In this document: one piece after another, positions 60,429-64,000 of the stretch
Numbering within the stretch: position 1 is the stretch's first letter
Layout of the letters: each line of letters starts with the position of its first letter
Origin: Deinandra increscens subsp. villosa
Taxonomy: Eukaryota > Streptophyta > Magnoliopsida > Asterales > Asteraceae
DNA length: 64,000 bases
Assembly (NCBI GenBank): GCA_039602395.1
Contig: JBCNJP010000025.1
Location: 54,162,555-54,226,554, forward strand
Direction of reading: 5' to 3'
Notes under the pieces: generated by a model
The model's input: the letters and a program-made list of their open reading frames with translations, nothing else
The model's database searches: none
Told to the model about the DNA's origin: nothing
Made by a program: the position numbers and the translations under genes

Positions 60429-61461
60429 AACCGTGTTTAGATTCACAGAGGAAAGCAGTGATGGAATTGAGGGGAGGAACATGTTGATCTTATCAGCAGA
60501 AGACCAGCCACCTTTCAGAATCTTAGGCTGATTCACCATCTCCACGATCAACTGTCTACGAGGAGTACGAACGGCGTGGGAAGGTGCCATGATAAACAAA
60601 CAAAGTGGTATAATACCACTTAATTACGGGGTCCCTCAAACCGGTGACTTACTGTACTCGACACGCCGTCATGAACCAGCAGGGGAACCTTACGTGCCAG
60701 ATTATTTTATTATGCAAATGACATTTTTAAGGGACTCTGGTCCGTTTCATTCGTACCTAGCTCTCCGCATGTGTACGTCCAACGTACCCAAAGCCAAGTT
60801 CACAAACACGTACCATCTCGGCTTCCATGAAGTGACAAAATATTACCAACCCTCATTTCCAACCAAATACTTTTAGCCCGCACCTACGTGGTCAGCCGAG
60901 TTTGCTTACATAGACATAAGGACCTAGATCGTATCATGTAGCATGGGGCGTGAGTCACCTTTCGGATCATGCATCGTCCCCCGACTGGGTGTCACAAGTC
61001 CGGCCTTTGGGATTTCGACTCCCAAATGGTCTGTGATACGAATAGCACGTTTGGTTCAGAAAATCAATAATAAACTTTCAATAAAAATGGTTTTCATAAA
61101 GTCATTAGACACACCTTAAAACAACTTTATAAAGACAACTCAAAAACTCATTCAAAGTTGGTTACCTCCAATCAAGTGTAACAGTTGAACTAATCATTGC
61201 TGATTAGCTTAAAGATGTGCCAGGTAGTAAACGAAAAATTTCATAGTCAAAACTCTTTCATTTACTAATGCTGGTTATAGTTCTTACAGACTCCGACATA
61301 CTTAAAGACTCGAAAACGCCAAGTGGCTCGACTAATCTAAAAGTGGGAGAGGAGAGGAGAGGAAAGAATTGAGCAAATTGAAAAATGGTGGAGGTTGTCT
61401 TTTTATAGGCAAAACGTCTGGACAAGCACGGGCCGTGCCCTGCTTGGCACGGGCCGTGTTG
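60429..61461. other. Unassigned stretch
   Basis: 60599-60429 is open on the minus strand (MAPSHAVRTPRRQLIVEMVN start) and could be leader or a piece of another gene. 60589-60876 is open on the plus strand for 95 codons but resembles nothing I know. 61030-61460 may belong to the LTR described at the right end. Confidence 0.35.
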
Positions 61462-62595
61462 TAGGGGTGAGCAAAGCCGGTTTCCCGACCCGGACCGGTA
61501 AAAGACCGACCCGGACCGAAGACCGAATTCTGAGAGATCGTTGACTGAATCCCAGACCGATTCCATTATTCGGGTTCTCGGTCTTTGGATTTTGGTCTCA
61601 TCGGGTTTTGTCGGGCTTCCCGAAAACCGAACAGCCACGGTCCCTTTTTTCTCTTTAGTTACAATTTCATAACCTCTAGTTTATCTCCAATATGTTGCGT
61701 TATAACCTTTTGTTTTCCTTTTTTTTTTCAAATTAAATACTAAACTTTGTTATTTTAATAGTTCAAAATACAACCAATACACTAAAAAATCTCACATGTC
61801 CCTTCACAAAGAGACTGGGACATAAGAAATTTCTAATCCTAAATATTATCAAAACCTCTTGGGTCGTATTAGTTGCAGATAAGAGGATAATCGCATAGTT
61901 AAATATGTTTGAGCGAATTTGCTAATGAGAACTTAATTTCAACTAACTAAAAACAAGTCTGTGATCACAAAACTCCGTTAAAGACAACGGTCTTTTTTCG
62001 AAATTCGTGGAGGAGCAAGGGTTGATCGACGAAAATAAGATAGTGGGTTGGGGTGCTGGGATTAAATTCAAATGTTCAAAACTGGGTAAGGTAATTTGAC
62101 TTGTTGTGCAAAACTTTGGCTGAAGCCCTTAATCATCAAGTATATGTTCGAGATTTCGGGTTTCTGAATCGGTCTTCGGTCTATCTCGAGACCGAGACCG
62201 AGACCGATTGTGCTGAAAATAGGGGCCGATACAAATACCATATGGCTCGGGTCGGTCCGGTACTCGGGAAAAATCGAGTCGGGAATTCGGTTTTCTTCGG
62301 GATCCCGAGTTTATGATCACCCCTACCATGTTGTGTTAGTGACTTTGATCCACAAATCTTCCTTCGTCAGAGGCACGGGCCGTGTTGAGTTGGGCACAGG
62401 TCGTGCCGTGTCAGAAGCTTGATCTCCAAATCTTTGTCATCAGAGGCACGGGTCGTGTTGAGTTGGGCACATGTTGTGTCGAGTAAGGAGGCTATGGTGT
62501 GTCATCAGAAGCATCGGGTTGTGCTGAATCAGGCAAAGCATTTGAGTATTCGGGTCGGGCACGGGGCGTGCCGGGGTAGGCACGGGCCGTGCTAA
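61430..62595. repeat. Scattered GCACGGGCCGTGC palindromes
   Basis: CACGGGCCGTG or close variants occur near 61428, 61448, 62374, 62395, 62442, 62560 and 62581, on both sides of the hAT MITE, often followed by TTGAGTTGGGCAC. Confidence 0.8.
61462..62325. mobile_element. hAT-type MITE, 864 bp
   Basis: Ends TAGGGGTGAGCAAA and (reverse complement) TAGGGGTGATCATAAAC. 8-bp flanks CCGTGTTG (61454-61461) and CCATGTTG (62326-62333) differ at one base. The subterminal parts are rich in CCGACCCGGACCG and GAGACCGAGACCG repeats, typical of plant non-autonomous hAT elements. A different family from the one at 9314. Confidence 0.87.
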
Positions 62596-62788
62596 GGCTG
62601 GTTTTTTCTAAAGTTAGCATTTTCTTCACTTTTTTGCTAGATTATGCTTCTTTTGGTATTTTGGTCTTAGAAAACCTGAAAAACTAAAAAGAAAACAAAA
62701 TCGACTTGTTTTGATGTTAGTAGTTAGGTTTATTTCCGATAAGTGAGTAAATTTGATAATAAAAATATGTATAATTTAGTGTTTATCA
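62326..62788 (-). repeat. Probable 3' LTR of a Tat/Ogre-type gypsy element (part)
   Basis: Ends at TTTATCA (62788) directly beside AATATCCCACACTCAAAC. The minus-strand text after a coding region, GAGGACAAGCAAATGTTTG then AGTGTGGGATAT, is a hallmark just before the 3' LTR in Tat/Ogre-type elements. The LTR probably continues left past the hAT MITE, perhaps to about 61030, but its far edge is not seen. Confidence 0.5.
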
Positions 62789-64000
62789 AATATCCCACAC
62801 TCAAACATTTGCTTGTCCTCAAGTGAAACTTCATAATATGTGGGCTCAGTCACACCCTAATTTCCATTCTTGTGCTTTGTCAAGACTTGTGTCGTTAAAA
62901 GTTGCACCTCCTCCATTTTTCGTATTTTTATTCCATTAACTTATTTTAACCTTTTAGGTTTGAAGTAAGTTATTTATGACAAGCCTACTTAGAAATTTAT
63001 TTAAATATTTACTTACACACCTCAAAAGTGGTCACCCGTCACTCGGGTTAGAGATTTTTGGGGGTGGACACTCGTACCAAAGTAAGATGAAATAGAGAGC
63101 ATATGCTTGACCCGGAATCGAACCTCCACCGATCTCACCAGAAGTCACAAGTTTATCATCAGGTCTTAAAGGGTAGGCTTAGGGTTAAAGGGTAGGAGTG
63201 TGTTATTTGAAAAGGGGTAAAAGCGTAAATAAAACGGTATTTTTATTTGTTTTCAAAACTTTGGAGTCTTTCACTATTTTTCTAACTGAATCTTCTAGAG
63301 GCATAATTATGATAGCTTCTAAGGGGTTTTCCCCATTTTTTTTCATAGACAACGGGTATAAAGATTAGGGTCATCAACTTTATGACTTGTTATTAATGGT
63401 AAGAAAATGGTGAAAGTTTTCATTTCTGAAAACATTTTTTTTTTCTTTTTAAAAAGAGCCCTTTTATTTACTAAATATAAAGGAGTGTAAAAAGAAAAGG
63501 GTTTAGGGCTTTTTCGGTTTTATTCTGCAAATAAATAGGGGGTTAAGAAATGAAAGAGTTTAGGCAAAGGGGCTTACTGGGGGTTATTTTTTGGTAGAGA
63601 ATGGGGTGAGAAGAAGAGAAATCCTAGTTGCCTCAATCCTTTAAAAATGTGGCTTCTGATTCTGTCCGTCTCGGGACGTATTACCGTGTCAAGTTCTACC
63701 TCTATCGCATTTACCTAATTTCTCTCAAAAAAAAGAAAAACATGATTTAAAGTTGATCAGGCTATAAAGGGCTCAAATTCTTACTGAATAGGGAAAAGGA
63801 AAAGTGTAAGTTCATAATTAAATAAATTTGCTTTCATCTTGTTAGTAAAAATTTACTTCAACTTTCTGAGGTTTTTACAAAGTTAATGGAATTTTAATTT
63901 GATAAATGAGAGGAGGAAAAACTTTTAGACACATTTCTTTTAAAAACAACAAATTTTTGAAAATTTTTGGGCAGTACATAAGCCAGTTTCCAAAGTAGTT
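62789..64000 (-). mobile_element. 3' internal region of a Tat/Ogre-type gypsy element, no genes seen
   Basis: Follows the presumed polypurine tract (minus strand GTGTGGGATA). AT-rich with no reading frame of note, as expected for the long non-coding tail of this group. The element's genes, if present, lie beyond 64000. A B-box-like GGTTCGATTCCGGG is present on the minus strand at about 63112-63125. Confidence 0.45.

Noticed and set aside
60589..60876. 95-codon plus-strand frame
   Set aside because: No recognised motif, no splice or start context, lies between repeat remnants.
63112..63125. Possible tRNA or tRNA-derived SINE from a B-box-like GGTTCGATTCCGGG
   Set aside because: No matching A box at the right distance and no cloverleaf could be drawn.

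Overview
This is nuclear DNA of a flowering plant. The evidence is spliced genes with GT-AG introns, a nuclear-encoded chloroplast ribosomal protein, Ty3/gypsy LTR retrotransposons with initiator tRNA-Met type primer sites, a typical plant Helitron, hAT MITEs and Mutator-like elements. The element types look eudicot; a composite-family species is a guess that I cannot test. Nearly the whole window is nested mobile DNA. Only one gene looks intact: a five-exon minus-strand gene for chloroplast ribosomal protein L21 (54101-56808).

Layout. 1-6958 is a decayed minus-strand chromodomain Ty3/gypsy element, cut by the window edge on the left and by another repeat on the right. 8472-14591 is a row of terminal-inverted-repeat elements (here A to E), each sitting exactly inside a (TA)n tract. 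14638-50406 (element F) is a 35.8 kb unit with related inverted ends, also bounded by TA tracts. 50417-51393 holds four more small elements of the same kind (G to J). 51524-52891 is a conventional long-TIR Mutator-like element with a perfect 9-bp target duplication. RPL21 follows, then a degenerate LTR abutting a broken GT14 glycosyltransferase gene, a hAT MITE, and what looks like the 3' end of a minus-strand Tat/Ogre-type retrotransposon running off the right edge.

Element F carries a plus-strand FAR1/MULE-type transposase pseudogene (15038-21506) and a minus-strand Ulp1-like (C48) cysteine protease pseudogene (49469-24805), placed convergently. The protease gene also contains a KH RNA-binding domain fragment and a run of short Lys/Asp-rich exons. 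F has been broken by a solo LTR with a 5-bp target duplication inside the SWIM codons, a copia fragment, a gypsy LTR insertion that itself holds a 4.85 kb Helitron, and a non-autonomous LTR element. Without these insertions its core is roughly 13 kb.

Main discovery candidate. Elements A to J differ in sequence and length, but they share a terminal pattern close to GGGTNAGGTTCANNTG and sit in TA microsatellites. The larger ones are also filled with family-specific palindromes centred on CAYRTG or CATATATG (TTACATATGTAA in A, TTGCACATGTGCAA in B, TTTCACATGTGAAA in D/E/H, TTGCATATATGCAA in F). This looks like a superfamily of microsatellite-targeting transposons in which F is a decayed protein-coding member.

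Assembly caution. A run of exactly 500 N (30671-31170), a duplicated protease-gene segment and a strongly diverged patch inside an otherwise near-identical LTR (about 32496-33150) suggest a misjoin, a haplotype join or unpolished sequence.
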